This document shows positions 27,679 through 38,058 of a stretch of 64,000 nucleotides of DNA, one piece after another. Every line of letters begins with the position of its first letter. Positions within the stretch are counted from its first letter, which is position 1. A model generated the notes under the pieces. The model had not been told where the DNA came from and did no database searches. It saw nothing but the letters and a program-made list of their open reading frames with translations. The translations under genes and the position numbers were made by a program. Source of the DNA: Mobilicoccus caccae (GTDB lineage Bacteria; Actinomycetota; Actinomycetes; Actinomycetales; Dermatophilaceae); assembly GCF_030161635.1 (NCBI RefSeq), contig NZ_BSUO01000001.1, forward strand, positions 434,001 through 498,000, written 5' to 3'.

Positions 27679-28715
27679 CCTCTCCTCAGATGGCCCAGCT
27701 CTCCACCCTCGCGCTGTACGCGGCGATGGGGGTGCTCGCCTTCGCGATGCTGGCCTTCACGCTGTACCTGGCCCGCCTCGCCCCGAAGCGATCGGCGACC
27801 CGTCGGGCCGACCGTTCGCCGGTGCTCGTGGGCGCCGGCGGTGCCGAGGTGGAGACCCTCGACGGCCGTTCCGCCGGCCGCGGGGACGTGCAGGACGCGA
27901 CGGGTGGGGCCGACTCGTCCGAGGTGTCTTCGAAGCGGGCCGGAGGCGCGGCGGGCAGCGCCGGTCTCATGCTGAGCTGGCTCGCGGCCATGCTGCTCGT
28001 GGCCTCCATCGCCCTGCGCGGGTTCGCCGTCATGCGCCCCCCGGTGGCCAACCTCTTCGAGTTCGCCGTCGCCGGCGCCACGGCCACCCTGGTCACGTAT
28101 CTCGTCCTGGCCCAACGCCGCCCGCTGCGGTGGCTCGGTCTGTTCGTCGTCCTGCCGGTGCTGTGCGTGCTCGGGCTCGCGCTCGTGTCGTGGTACGTGC
28201 CGGCGGCCGAACTCGCGCCGGCCCTCGACGACTACTGGATCGCGATCCACGTGCCGATCGCCATCATCTCCATCGGGATCTTCACGGTGGCCTTCAGCGT
28301 GCTCATGATCCAGCTCCTCGTCGAACGCCGTGAGCGCGGCCTGGCCGAGGTCGAGCGCGGCGGCGGCGCCGCTCCGGCGGGCAGCCTGCTCGACGAGCTC
28401 CCGAGCGCGGCCCGCCTGGACCGGTTGGCGTACTCGCTGCACGTGGCGGCGTTCCCGCTGTGGACCTTCACGATCATCGCCGGCGCCATCTGGGGTCAGA
28501 AGGCGTGGGGCACCTACTGGAGCTGGGACCCCAAGGAGATCTGGAGCTTCGTCATCTGGGTCCTCTACGCCGCCTACCTCCACGCCCGCGCCACGAGCGG
28601 CTGGAAGCGACGCACGGCCAACCTCATCGCCGTCGCCGGCTACGTGGCCATCCTGCTCAACACGACGGTCGTCAACCTCTTCTCCTCCGGCCTGCACTCC
28701 TACTCGGGACTCTGA
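27675..28715 (+). CDS. ccsB: CcsB/CcsA cytochrome c synthase subunit
   Basis: Integral membrane heme-handling protein of 346 residues. The periplasmic tryptophan-rich WWD loop appears as WGTYWSWDPKEIWSFVIW, with flanking His residues for heme. With ResB it attaches heme to CxxCH of apocytochromes c. It differs from many homologues by an N-terminal segment of about 60 polar residues after the first helix. ATG overlaps the resB stop; stop overlaps the next ATG. Confidence 0.94.
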   Translation: MTSPQMAQLSTLALYAAMGVLAFAMLAFTLYLARLAPKRSATRRADRSPVLVGAGGAEVETLDGRSAGRGDVQDATGGADSSEVSSKRAGGAAGSAGLMLSWLAAMLLVASIALRGFAVMRPPVANLFEFAVAGATATLVTYLVLAQRRPLRWLGLFVVLPVLCVLGLALVSWYVPAAELAPALDDYWIAIHVPIAIISIGIFTVAFSVLMIQLLVERRERGLAEVERGGGAAPAGSLLDELPSAARLDRLAYSLHVAAFPLWTFTIIAGAIWGQKAWGTYWSWDPKEIWSFVIWVLYAAYLHARATSGWKRRTANLIAVAGYVAILLNTTVVNLFSSGLHSYSGL

Positions 28716-29068
28716 TGAACACCACGATCCAGTACTCGCTCCTGCGCATCCTGCTCTTCCTGGCCTCGCTGTTGGTCCTGTGGCTGGTCGGCCTCAAGAA
28801 CCCGCTGTGGCTGCTGCTGGCCGCGGCAACGGTGTCGATGCTGCTCTCGCTGTTCCTGCTCTCGGGGCTGCGGGAGCGCATGAGCGCCGACGTCGTGCAG
28901 CGTGTCGAGAGCCGTCAGGCCAAGAAGGCCGCGCGACGCGAGAGCGCGCCGCTGGACGAGGACATCGAGGACGCCGAGGTCGGTCGTCGCGAGCGCCCCA
29001 CCCCCTCCGCCTCCACCGAGCGCCCCGGTCGATCCACCCCCGCCGAGGACCCCGACGCCTTCCGCTGA
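28715..29068 (+). CDS. DUF4229 small membrane protein
   Basis: A 117-residue protein with two N-terminal hydrophobic segments (LLRILLFLASLLVLWLVGL and LWLLLAAATVSMLLSLFLL), then a charged Arg/Glu-rich cytoplasmic tail with a coiled-coil-like stretch. It matches the DUF4229 family often found after ccsB in actinobacteria. Function unknown; last gene of the operon. Its ATG overlaps the ccsB TGA. Confidence 0.82.
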   Translation: MNTTIQYSLLRILLFLASLLVLWLVGLKNPLWLLLAAATVSMLLSLFLLSGLRERMSADVVQRVESRQAKKAARRESAPLDEDIEDAEVGRRERPTPSASTERPGRSTPAEDPDAFR

Positions 29069-29109
29069 TCACCCCGGCGCGAACCGCGTCAGAGGTGATC
29101 GGCGCGAGG

Positions 29110-29399
29110 TCAGTGCCGGTCGGGGCCGGTGAGCACGGCGCCCTGGCGCCAGCACTCCGCCCAGAGATCGAACGCCGTCAAGGTCGCCAGCGTGGCCAGC
29201 TCACCCATCCCGGTCAGGTGGGCGCCGGTGGTGGCCATGCCCACGGGGTCCAGCGGGAAGGCGGGCTCATGCGGTTCGTCGATGCGCGTCGGGGGGTGTC
29301 CGGTGAGGTCCTGCTCGATGCCGGCGAGGAAGGTGGCGGCGTGGACGGCAGGGCCGCCGAAGAACGCGCCGTAGTTCTCCAGGCCCAGGCGGGCGGAGG
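29110..29399 (-). pseudogene. 3' part of a host gene split by the mercury/cadmium transposon
   Basis: Reads leftward from the transposon edge as SARLGLENYGAFFGGPAVHAA and ends in GPDRH at the stop 29110-29112. Joined to the 5' piece at 41403-41456 with one copy of the 8-bp duplication, it gives one open frame of 111 residues. I do not recognise the family; there is no signal peptide. In the ancestor it would lie between DUF4229 (convergent) and menA. Confidence 0.75.
29392..29399. repeat. 8-bp target duplication, left copy
   Basis: GGCGGAGG lies directly before the left terminus of the transposon and is repeated exactly at 41403-41410 after the right terminus. Confidence 0.8.
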
Positions 29400-29470
29400 T
29401 GTGGCTTTCGCCGTTATATGGCGGGGTTCTGTCGACGCTCTGTGGCGGCATCTGCTCATGGCGATACACG
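29400..29470 (+). repeat. Left terminal inverted repeat of the transposon
   Basis: Begins TGTGGCTTTCG and contains GGCGGGGTT, CGCTC and GTGGCGG blocks that recur in the same order and near-identical spacing in the right end read inward from 41402. Likely TniA-binding sites. Confidence 0.8.
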
Positions 29471-29485
29471 CGAGCACCGGTCTGG

Positions 29486-29875
29486 TCACAGATAGCGGCA
29501 GACGGTCGTGGTGTCGCATTTGGTGGGGTCGCTGGTGGTGGCACTGTGGTGAAGGTGCGCGACGGTGTGTCGCAGTGCTTGCAGGTCGGCGATTTGGCGG
29601 TCCAGGTCGCCCAGGTGGGCTTCGAGCAGGGCGTGCACGTGCTGGCAGGGTGCGACTCCGGCGTCGCGGATGTCGAGGATCTCGCGAATCTGGGCCAGGG
29701 TGAGCCCAGCGGTGCGGCCGCGGCGAACGAAGTCCAGGCGCGCCAGGGCCGCAGGGGTGTAGTCGCGGTATCCGTTGGCGGTGCGCTCAGGCGCAGGTAG
29801 TAGGCCGGCTTCTTCGTAGAAGCGCAGCGTCTTGGTTGTGGTGCCGCTGGCCACGGCCAACTCACCGATGCGCAC
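29486..29875 (-). CDS. merR: MerR-family metal-responsive regulator
   Basis: A 129-residue MerR protein. The N-terminal helix-turn-helix has MRIGELAVASGTTTKTLRFYEEAGLL, followed by the dimerisation helix. Metal-binding cysteine candidates are in APCQHVHALL near residue 77 and in the C-terminal CDTTTVC. Divergent from merA with an operator-like dyad between them, so it should both repress and, with Hg(II), activate merA. Confidence 0.88.
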   Translation of the reverse strand: MRIGELAVASGTTTKTLRFYEEAGLLPAPERTANGYRDYTPAALARLDFVRRGRTAGLTLAQIREILDIRDAGVAPCQHVHALLEAHLGDLDRQIADLQALRHTVAHLHHSATTSDPTKCDTTTVCRYL

Positions 29876-29910
29876 AGTGGCCCCTTTCTCGGCTCTCGTC
29901 CATGTTCGCC

Positions 29911-29937
29911 TTGACCTTCCCCTGCGCTGGAACGTCC
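29911..29937 (+). promoter_or_regulatory. merR/merA operator-promoter
   Basis: TTGACC (29911-29916, a -35 element) overlaps an imperfect dyad, GACCTTCC-N8-GGAACGTCC. MerR-type activators bind such a dyad in an over-long spacer. A convincing -10 is not seen; TAT at 29939 is the nearest candidate. Confidence 0.5.
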
Positions 29938-29980
29938 ACTATGGACGCTGAAGAGGGGTCACGCGAAGGAAGGTGGGCAA

Positions 29981-31381
29981 ATGGGTGTGGACTACGACGT
30001 CGATCTGGCCGTGATCGGCTCAGGAGGCGCGGCGATGTCCGCCGCCATCGCGGCCAGCCAGGCCGGTAAGAGCGTCGTGCTGGTTGAGCGCGGTGTTCTG
30101 GGCGGGACGTGCGTGAACATCGGCTGCGTGCCGTCCAAGACGCTCCTGGCGGCCGCCGGGGCCCGGCACGCCGCGCTCACCAATCCCTTCAAAGGTGCCC
30201 CAACGTCAGCCGCACCGGTGAACCTCGGCGATCTGGTGGCCCAGAAGGACGCACTCATCGAGCGCCTGCGTGATGCGAAGTACGCCGATGTGGCCGCTGC
30301 CTACGGCTTCCAGGTCCGCCCAGGCCAGGCCAGCTTCCTGGACGGGGACACCCTGGCCGTCGACGGCCAGGCGCTGCGGGCCCGGGCCTATCTGGTCGCC
30401 ACCGGTGCCACCCCCGCCATCCCGGAGGTGGTCGGTCTCGACTCTGTGGACCGGCTGACGTCCACCACCGCGATGCAGCTGACCGAGCTGCCTGAGTCCC
30501 TGGTCGTTATCGGTGGCGGGTACGTCGGGATGGAGCAGGCCCAGCTGTTCGCTCACCTCGGCACCCGGGTCTCTGTGGTCGGGCGTCTGGCGCCGCACGC
30601 CGAGCCGGAGCTGGCCCAGAGACTTCGGGAAGTCTTCACCGACGACGGCATCACCGTGGTCGAAGAGCGCGCGACCACTGTGGCCCGCGAACCAGGCCCC
30701 GCAGGAGAGGTGGTGGTGACCACGGACTCGGGCGAACAGGTGCGCGGCGCGCAGGTCCTGGTGGCCACCGGACGCCTGCCCCGCACCGACGGCCTGAACC
30801 TGGCCGCTGCCGGTGTGGACGTGGACGAGCGCGGCTTCGTCGTGGTCGACCAGACCCAGCGCACCTCCAACCCGCGCGTCTGGGCCGCCGGTGACGTCTC
30901 GGGGGCTCCCCAGTACGTCTACGCCGCCGCCGCCGGCGGTCGGGCCGCCGCGCTCAACGCCCTGACCGAGGACAGGTACCCGCCGGCAGCTCGGGTCGAC
31001 TACGCCGGCTTTCCTGCGGTCGTGTTCACCCGGCCCCAGCTGGCCTCGGCGGGGTTGACCGAGGACGAGGCCCTCACCCGAGGGCACGCGTGCGACTGCC
31101 GCGTCCTGGACCTGTCCGATGTCCCCCGGGCGCTCGTCCAGCACGACACCCGCGGGGCGGTGAAGCTCGTCGCCGACGCCGTGAGCGGCAAGGTTCTGGG
31201 CGTGCACGCTCTGGCGGACGGGGCCGGGGAGATCATGCTGGCGGCCACCTACGCCATCAAAAGCGGCATGACCGTCGACGATCTGGCCGACACCTGGGCG
31301 CCGTACCTGACCATGAGCGAAAGCCTGCGCATCGTGGCCGGCCTCTTCCGAAACCAGATGCCGACGTCATGCTGCGCCTGA
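29981..31381 (+). CDS. merA: Mercuric reductase MerA (without N-terminal HMA domain)
   Basis: FAD- and NADPH-dependent reduction of Hg(II) to Hg(0). The 466-residue disulfide oxidoreductase has an FAD motif (AVIGSGGAAMSAA), redox cysteines C44 and C49 in GGTCVNIGCVPSK, an NADPH motif (VVIGGGYVGMEQAQL), and the diagnostic C-terminal vicinal cysteines C464-C465 that distinguish MerA from lipoamide dehydrogenase. The NmerA heavy-metal domain is absent. No merT, merP, merC, merE or merB lies nearby. ATG preceded by GAAGGAAGG. Confidence 0.94.
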   Translation: MGVDYDVDLAVIGSGGAAMSAAIAASQAGKSVVLVERGVLGGTCVNIGCVPSKTLLAAAGARHAALTNPFKGAPTSAAPVNLGDLVAQKDALIERLRDAKYADVAAAYGFQVRPGQASFLDGDTLAVDGQALRARAYLVATGATPAIPEVVGLDSVDRLTSTTAMQLTELPESLVVIGGGYVGMEQAQLFAHLGTRVSVVGRLAPHAEPELAQRLREVFTDDGITVVEERATTVAREPGPAGEVVVTTDSGEQVRGAQVLVATGRLPRTDGLNLAAAGVDVDERGFVVVDQTQRTSNPRVWAAGDVSGAPQYVYAAAAGGRAAALNALTEDRYPPAARVDYAGFPAVVFTRPQLASAGLTEDEALTRGHACDCRVLDLSDVPRALVQHDTRGAVKLVADAVSGKVLGVHALADGAGEIMLAATYAIKSGMTVDDLADTWAPYLTMSESLRIVAGLFRNQMPTSCCA

Positions 31382-31601
31382 AACCCGCGGCCCCAGCGGG
31401 GTGGACGAGGGCTCCCGCGGCGGCCCGCCTGGCGCCGTGAATGTGCCTTAAAAACCTACAGTCTTATGAGACACCAGGCGGGGACCGGACGCCGAGACCG
31501 CTTCATGGGCCGATGGGCACCTTCTGCCTCTCGCGAAGTCGTCTCACCGTGAACTGTCGCAGGGTGGTGCTCGGTAGGGGTTTGTGAGTCATAATCATGT
31601 C
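31382..31601. other. Putative res site region upstream of the serine recombinase
   Basis: A 220-nt gap before the recombinase. It contains short dyads typical of resolvase subsites, such as GTCTTATGAGAC (31464-31475) and TCATAATCATGTCATGA (31587-31603), in a locally AT-richer context. Position fits a res site, but subsites were not aligned. Confidence 0.35.
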
Positions 31602-32204
31602 ATGAGGCTCTTGGGGTACACCCGCGTGAGCACTGCGAGTCAGGACGCGCAGTTGCAGTTGGATGCACTCGTGGATTCCGGGGTGCAGAAGCGGGATGTG
31701 TTCGCGGATGTGACCTCGGGTAGCCGGACCGCGATCGAACGCCCGGGGATGAAGCGCCTGTTGGACTATGCCGAGTCCGGCGACACGGTCGTGGTGTGGC
31801 GCATCGACCGGCTCGGCCGATCCTTGATCGATGTCCTCAACACCGTGAACCTGATGCGCGACAAGGGCGTAAAGATCAAGTCGCTTTCGGACGGCATCGA
31901 CCCGGAGACCACTTCCGGCCGGTTAATGCTGGGCATGCTGGCCACGCTGGCCGAGTACGAGCGCGAGCTGATCACCGAGCGAGTCAATGCCGGCATCGCT
32001 GCGGCGAAGCAGAGCGGTACCCGGTTCGGTCGGCCGCCTGTTGACCCGGCGGTGATTGCGGAGAAACTCGACATCGCTCGGGACGCCCGCGCCAAGGGTC
32101 GCACCGCCGAGGAAGCCGCCCGATTGGTCGGATGGTCTCGCGCCACGCTGTACCGGCACCAACAGGCTGCCCGCGACCGCGACATGGTCTCCCAGCAGGT
32201 GTGA
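31602..32204 (+). CDS. Serine recombinase/resolvase (TniR-like)
   Basis: A 200-residue small serine recombinase. The catalytic Ser10 is in YTRVSTASQ; the conserved DRLGRSLIDVL and LATLAEYERELITERV regions follow, with a C-terminal helix-turn-helix (TAEEAARLVGWSRATLYRH). It should resolve cointegrates formed by replicative transposition. An upstream in-frame GTG at 31584 is possible, but ATG 31602 gives the standard N-terminus. tniA begins 1 nt after its stop. Confidence 0.92.
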   Translation: MRLLGYTRVSTASQDAQLQLDALVDSGVQKRDVFADVTSGSRTAIERPGMKRLLDYAESGDTVVVWRIDRLGRSLIDVLNTVNLMRDKGVKIKSLSDGIDPETTSGRLMLGMLATLAEYERELITERVNAGIAAAKQSGTRFGRPPVDPAVIAEKLDIARDARAKGRTAEEAARLVGWSRATLYRHQQAARDRDMVSQQV

Positions 32205-32205
32205 C

Positions 32206-32317
32206 ATGGACGGGCCGCAGCGGTGGCGAATCCTCCGGCTTCACGTCGAGGACGGCATCTCGCTGACGACCCTGGCCCGTGACACCGGCACCGGGCTGCG
32301 GACACTGCAACGCTGGC
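32206..32317 (+). pseudogene. tniA: tniA, 5' fragment (interrupted by IS3-family element)
   Basis: Encodes the N-terminal helix-turn-helix of the transposase (LTTLARDTGTGLRTLQRW) and is cut after the first base of codon 38 by an IS3-family element. Reading continues at 38059 in frame (QRWHQLYKTGGIAALEP) when the element and one GGC duplication are removed. ATG 32206 lies 1 nt after the recombinase stop. Confidence 0.85.
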
Positions 32318-32369
32318 TGGATCGCCCCGGGAAGGGTGGAGGGCTTGATCTCCCCAGGAGGATGGAGTC

Positions 32370-32690
32370 ATGCCTGCACCAAGGAAGTACCCCGAGGAGC
32401 TGCGTGAGCGGGCGATCCGGCTGGTCCGGGATCGTCTTGCGGACGAGCCTGGCCTGCCGGTCTCGCGAGCGTGTCGCTTGGTCGGTGAGCAGCTCGGAGT
32501 CAATGGCGACTCGTTGCGGAACTGGGTCAAGCGCGAACGCATCGATGCCGGGGAGGTCCCGGGCGTGACCAGCGCGGAAGCGGTCCGGATCGCCGACTTG
32601 GAGAAAGAGAATCGTGAACTCCGCCGGGCGAACACGATTCTGCGACAAGCGAGTGCGTATTTCGCTCAGGCGGAGCTCGACCGCCGCTGA
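32370..32690 (+). CDS. IS3-family OrfA
   Basis: A 106-residue helix-turn-helix protein starting MPAPRKYPEELRERAIRL, with a C-terminal leucine-zipper-like stretch (ADLEKENRELRRANTILRQA). GGAGGATGGAG precedes the ATG. orfB lies in the -1 frame, so OrfAB would be made by programmed slippage near the end of this gene. Confidence 0.9.
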   Translation: MPAPRKYPEELRERAIRLVRDRLADEPGLPVSRACRLVGEQLGVNGDSLRNWVKRERIDAGEVPGVTSAEAVRIADLEKENRELRRANTILRQASAYFAQAELDRR

Positions 32691-33120
32691 CTGATATTGA
32701 TGGCTTCATCGACGCGTACCGCGATGAACACGGGGTCGAGCCGATCTGCCGCGAACTCACCGAGTCCGGCGTCCAGATCGCCCCGAGCGGATATTACGCC
32801 CGCAAGACCCGTCCGGCGTCGGCGCGGTCGGTCATGGATGCCCAGATCGATGAACGGTTACAGGTTCTCCACGCGGATAATCTCGGCGTGTACGGAGTGA
32901 GGAAGCTGTGGAAGGCGTACAACCGGGCCTGGCCGCAGGCGCCGATCGCGCGGTGCACCGTCGAGCGGCGGATGCGGGTCCTGGGCTTGGCTGGAGTCCC
33001 GAACTCCCGCACCGCCAGGACCACCAGGTCAGATCCGGCGCAGGCGAGCCCGGGTGACCGCCTGGAGCGGGACTTCACCGCCCCGGCCCCGGATCGGCGA
33101 TGGGTCGCCGACATCACCTA
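32690..33120 (+). pseudogene. IS3-family orfB, first piece
   Basis: Starts in the -1 frame relative to orfA (LTDIDGFIDAYRDEHGVEPI) and runs to RRWVADIT, which holds the first catalytic Asp of the DDE domain. It is cut there by the IS110-family element; the frame resumes at 34677 with [15 protein letters not shown]. Confidence 0.85.
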
Positions 33121-33415
33121 ATGGTGGAGCCACCCGGGGTGGCGGCTCCTGGCAGGGGCCACTGAGATTTCACTGACCCATAGGGTCGATGCTGGTGGTG
33201 AGCTGCTGGCGGGTGTCCACTCACCTGTGCTTCACCAAGGCTCGGCCGTGCCGAGGTTTCTCAACGTAGACGGTGGCCCTGCCAGTTGCCCGGGACCAGA
33301 TCATCGGCTTGTGAGATGCCGCGCCATTGAGCGCTTCCATTAGGTCGCCGTGCTCGTCCCGATGCTCATCACCGGTCCGACCGTCGGACCGCGTGGAAGG
33401 GACGAGGAGAAGTGG
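33121..33415 (+). ncRNA. Candidate bridge-RNA (seekRNA) region of the IS110-family element
   Basis: Non-coding stretch between the left end and the transposase start. In IS110-group elements this position encodes the guide RNA that pairs with target and donor DNA. It contains GC hairpins, e.g. GGAGCCACCCGGGGTGGCGG just inside the end. RNA boundaries and loops were not modelled. Confidence 0.4.
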
Positions 33416-34790
<1,375 letters not shown>

Positions 34791-34815
34791 TAAGTGACCT
34801 GGGTCTCATGGGGTG

Positions 34816-35788
34816 TTACAGGTAGGGGTTGATGCGGTCGGGATAGATCAGGGCGAGCTCTCCCAGGGCGGCTTTCCAGCCTTGGATGACGGAACCCTCG
34901 ACGAGCTTGCCGGGCGCCTTGCGGGGAGTTCCTCTGGGGGCGCCGGCTTCCTTGGCGCGTTCACGGGCCCGCTTGTCCTCGATGTTGCGGATGGCCAGCC
35001 ACAGCAGCTTGATCGCGGCCGTGTCGCTGGGGAAGTGGCCGCGGTTCTTGATGATCTTGCGTAGCTGGTAGTTGAGCGACTCGATCGAGTTGGTCGTGTA
35101 GATGACCTTCCTCAACGCCGGCCCGAACGCCAGGAACGGGGTGAACCGCTCCCATGCGTTCTCCCAGGAGGCCACGGCGGCGGGGTACTTCTTGCCCAGG
35201 TTCGAGTCGGCGAACGCGGTCAGCGCCATCAACGCCGCGTCCTCGTTCGCGGCGGTGTAGATCGGACGCAGCATCGCCGCGACGGCCTTGCGGTCGGTGT
35301 AGGAGACGAACCGCATCGAGGCCCGGATCAGGTGCACGACGCACGTTTGGACCATCGCGCGGGTCCAGGTCGCCTCGATCGCCTCGGGGAAGCCGGTCAG
35401 ACCGTCGCAGCAGACGATCAGCACGTCCTTGACGCCGCGGTTGGCCAGCTCCGCGCACACCGAGGCCCAGAACTTCGCGCCCTCGACGGCTTGGACCCAG
35501 ATGCCCAAGACGTGCTTGACGCCATCCAGGTCCACGCCGACAGCGATGTGCGCAGCCCGGTTGGCCACGTGCGCGCCGTCACGGATCTTCACCACCAGCG
35601 CGTCGAGGTAGATCACCGGGTAGAACGCCTCCAACGGCCGCGTCTGCCACGCGGTGACCTCCTCGGCCACGGCGTCGGTCACGTTGCTGATCGTCTCGTG
35701 GGACAGCTCAGTGCCCAGCGTCGCAGCCAGATGATGCTGGATGTCGCGGATGGTCATCCCGCCCGCGTACAGCGAGATGATCATGTCC
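34816..35788 (-). pseudogene. IS256-family (Mutator) transposase, C-terminal part
   Basis: Contains the MULE-type catalytic core: VIYLDALVVKIRDG and VLIVCCDGLTGFPEAI with the two Asp, then YTTNSIESLNYQLRK. Joined to 37159-37550 after removing the nested element and one TCC, it makes one open frame of 454 residues (GGLEDMIISLYAGG at the join). As sequenced it is split and presumably inactive. Confidence 0.88.
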
Positions 35789-35861
35789 TCCGGGGCTTGA
35801 CCCCGGTTCTTGGACACGCTGAATCCAGCACCTGCTGGGGAAGCGAGATGATCCAGGAATC

Positions 35862-36230
35862 ATGGCCAGGAAGAACTACTCCGAGGAGTTCCGTCGTCAG
35901 GCCGTCGACTTGTACGAGTCCACCCCGGGCGCCACGGTCCGCGGCATCGCCGAGGATCTCGGCATCGTGCGCGGCACGCTGCGGCACTGGCTCGAGGTCT
36001 ACGGGACCGGCAAGAAGACCGCCGCTGACGGGACATTGACCTCCAGCCCACTGCAGTCCAAGCCGTCGCCGACAAGCCCTACGGGTCCCGCCGGTGAGAC
36101 GCCTGAGCAGAAGATCGCCCGGCTCGAGGCCCGGGTCAACGAGCTCGAGGTCGAGACGACGAAGCTGACCACCGAGCGGGAGATCCTCCAGCGGGCGGCC
36201 AAGTATTTCGCTGGGGAGACGGGCTGGTGA
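35862..36230 (+). CDS. IS3-family OrfA (nested element)
   Basis: A 122-residue helix-turn-helix protein starting MARKNYSEEFRRQAVDLYE, with a C-terminal coiled coil (EQKIARLEARVNELEVETTKL). Its stop overlaps the orfB GTG; orfB is in the -1 frame. Confidence 0.92.
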   Translation: MARKNYSEEFRRQAVDLYESTPGATVRGIAEDLGIVRGTLRHWLEVYGTGKKTAADGTLTSSPLQSKPSPTSPTGPAGETPEQKIARLEARVNELEVETTKLTTEREILQRAAKYFAGETGW

Positions 36231-37123
36231 GTCGCTTCCAGTTCGTCGCCGACAACTCCGCCACCTTCGAGGTGAAGCGACTGTGTGAGCTCGTCGAGAT
36301 CGAGCGCTCGTCCTACTACGCATGGCTCAAGGCTGCCCCGGCCCGAGAAGCCAGGGCAGCTGACGACGCGGCGCTGGCAGAGCGGATCAGGGCTGTCCAT
36401 GCCGAGGACAACACCCAGGGTGCGCCACGGATCACCGCCGAGCTCAACGACAGCGCGCCTGCCGGTGAGCGGGTAAACCACAAGCGCGTCGCCAGGGTGA
36501 TGCGGCTGCAAGGAATCCGGGGCTATGTGAAGAAGCGGCGGGTGCGGACCACGATCCCCGAACCGTCTGGCCAGAAGTACCCCGACCTGCTCAAGCGCGA
36601 CTTCACCGCCCCGGCGCCAGGGCTGCGCTACGTCGGCGACATCACCTATCTGCCGATCGCCGACGGCACGAACCTCTACCTGGCGACCGTGATCGACTGC
36701 TACAGCCGTCGGCTTGTCGGGTGGGCCATCGCTGACCACATGCGTACCGAGCTCGTCGAGGACGCGTTGAAGGCCGCCGCCGCAACCCGGGGCACCCTCA
36801 AGGGCAGCGTATTTCACAGCGACCACGGGTCGGTCTACTGCTCGAAGGACTACGCCAAGCTCTGTCGCAAGCTCGGCGTCACCCAGTCCATGGGCGCCGT
36901 CGGGTCCAGCGCGGACAACGCGTTGGCCGAGTCGTTCAACGCCACCATGAAGCGCGAGGTTCTCCAAGACGCCGCCTGCTGGAGCAACGAACTGGTCTGC
37001 CGCCGGCAGGTCTTCAGGTGGCTCGTCCGCTACAACACCAAGCGACGCCATTCGTGGTGCCGCTACGTCCCGCCGGTCCTCTACGAGACCGGCAACACCG
37101 CTACGCTGCCGACGGCTGCGTAA
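36227..37123 (+). CDS. IS3-family OrfB DDE transposase (nested element)
   Basis: A 298-residue integrase-core protein. The catalytic residues lie in YVGDITYLP (Asp), VFHSDHGSVYCS (Asp) and NALAESFNATMKRE (Glu). Complete, with no frameshift. Starts at GTG within the orfA stop, or is made as OrfAB by -1 slippage. Confidence 0.92.
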   Translation: MSRFQFVADNSATFEVKRLCELVEIERSSYYAWLKAAPAREARAADDAALAERIRAVHAEDNTQGAPRITAELNDSAPAGERVNHKRVARVMRLQGIRGYVKKRRVRTTIPEPSGQKYPDLLKRDFTAPAPGLRYVGDITYLPIADGTNLYLATVIDCYSRRLVGWAIADHMRTELVEDALKAAAATRGTLKGSVFHSDHGSVYCSKDYAKLCRKLGVTQSMGAVGSSADNALAESFNATMKREVLQDAACWSNELVCRRQVFRWLVRYNTKRRHSWCRYVPPVLYETGNTATLPTAA

Positions 37124-37158
37124 TCACACCCCGTGTCCAAGATCCGGGGGTAGGGCCC

Positions 37159-37550
37159 TCCAGTCCACCCAGACGCCTTGCGCCCTTGGGCACCAACGAC
37201 GACGCGAAGGTGGAGTTACGATCCCTCGGCCGGTCCAAGCCGACGTCCCCGACCTCGGTCCCGACCGTCTTCGGGGTCGTGCCGTTGCGCGAGTTGCCCG
37301 AGCCGTTCCCACCCGGGTCTCCCTTCTCATACCCGAGGTGGTCGGTCAGCTCGGCCTGCATGCCCCGCTCGAGGACTGCCTTGATCATCTCGGGCAGGAA
37401 TCCGCCCTCACCCGTCAGCGACAGGCCCCGCTCGTCGGTGGCGGCCATCAGCTTGTCGAGCATCTCGTCGTCGAAGAACTCACGACGCAACTGACGCGCT
37501 TCAGGCTCCTGCCCGGGCTCGTCGCTCTTCTTCGGCTTGGTCATAGCCAT
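37159..37550 (-). pseudogene. IS256-family transposase, N-terminal part
   Basis: Starts at ATG 37550 with AAGGAG 8 nt upstream (MAMTKPKKSDEPG). Contains the family N-terminal domain with MIKAVLERGMQAELTDHLGYEKGD and is cut after RRLGGLE by the nested IS3-family element. Confidence 0.88.
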
Positions 37551-37614
37551 AGTCAATCTCCTTCAGGTGGGAGACCCCTCGCTTACACAGACCATCTGAC
37601 ACCCCCCATCGCTG

Positions 37615-38040
37615 CGCACCGACCTGGCCCTGGACGCACTCGAGCATGGGCTGTGGACTCGGTCACGCGAGCATCGAGACATGTCCCAACTCATCCACCA
37701 TTCCGACAAAGGATGCCAATACGTTTCGATTCGCTACACAGAACGCCTCGCCGAAGCCGGCATCGAGGCCTCGGTCGGATCCGTCGGTGACTCCTACGAC
37801 AATGCTGCCGCCGAAGCGCTCAACAAGCTGTACAAGAAAGAGCTGATCTGGCGTCGTGGACCGTGGAGCGGCTTGGACGCCGTCGAGCTCGCCACCCTCG
37901 AATGGGTCGACTGGTACAACAACACCCGCCTGCACTCACACTGCGGCGACATCCCGCCCGTCGAGTACGAGAGCACCTACTACGCTGAACTGACCACCGC
38001 GCCGCCAACCGCCGGCCCGGCACAACCCGCTCTCCACTGA
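37615..38040 (+). pseudogene. IS3-family orfB, last piece
   Basis: Completes the outer IS3 transposase: LRTDLALDALEHGLWT, then HHSDKGCQYVS (second Asp) and DNAAAEALNKLYKKELI (Glu), ending PAQPALH. Resumes exactly in frame after the IS256-family element is removed. Confidence 0.87.
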
Positions 38041-38058
38041 ACCCGGGGCGATCCAGGC

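Larger units (their letters stand above)
35792..37158 (+). mobile_element. IS3-family element nested in the IS256-family transposase
   Basis: 1,367 bp with 27-bp inverted repeats matching at about 22 positions (35792-35818 and 37132-37158, inner core TCTTGGACACG) and the 3-bp duplication TCC (35789-35791 and 37159-37161). Both orfs are intact, so this is probably the youngest insertion in the nest. Confidence 0.88.

Noticed and set aside
31382-31601. A second transposon end near 31.45 or 31.58 kb
   Set aside because: CTTAAAAACCTACAGTC and GGGGTTTGTGAGTC look end-like, but no duplication or matching repeat supports an end. The true termini are fixed at 29400 and 41402 by the 8-bp duplication; a res site explains the dyads better.
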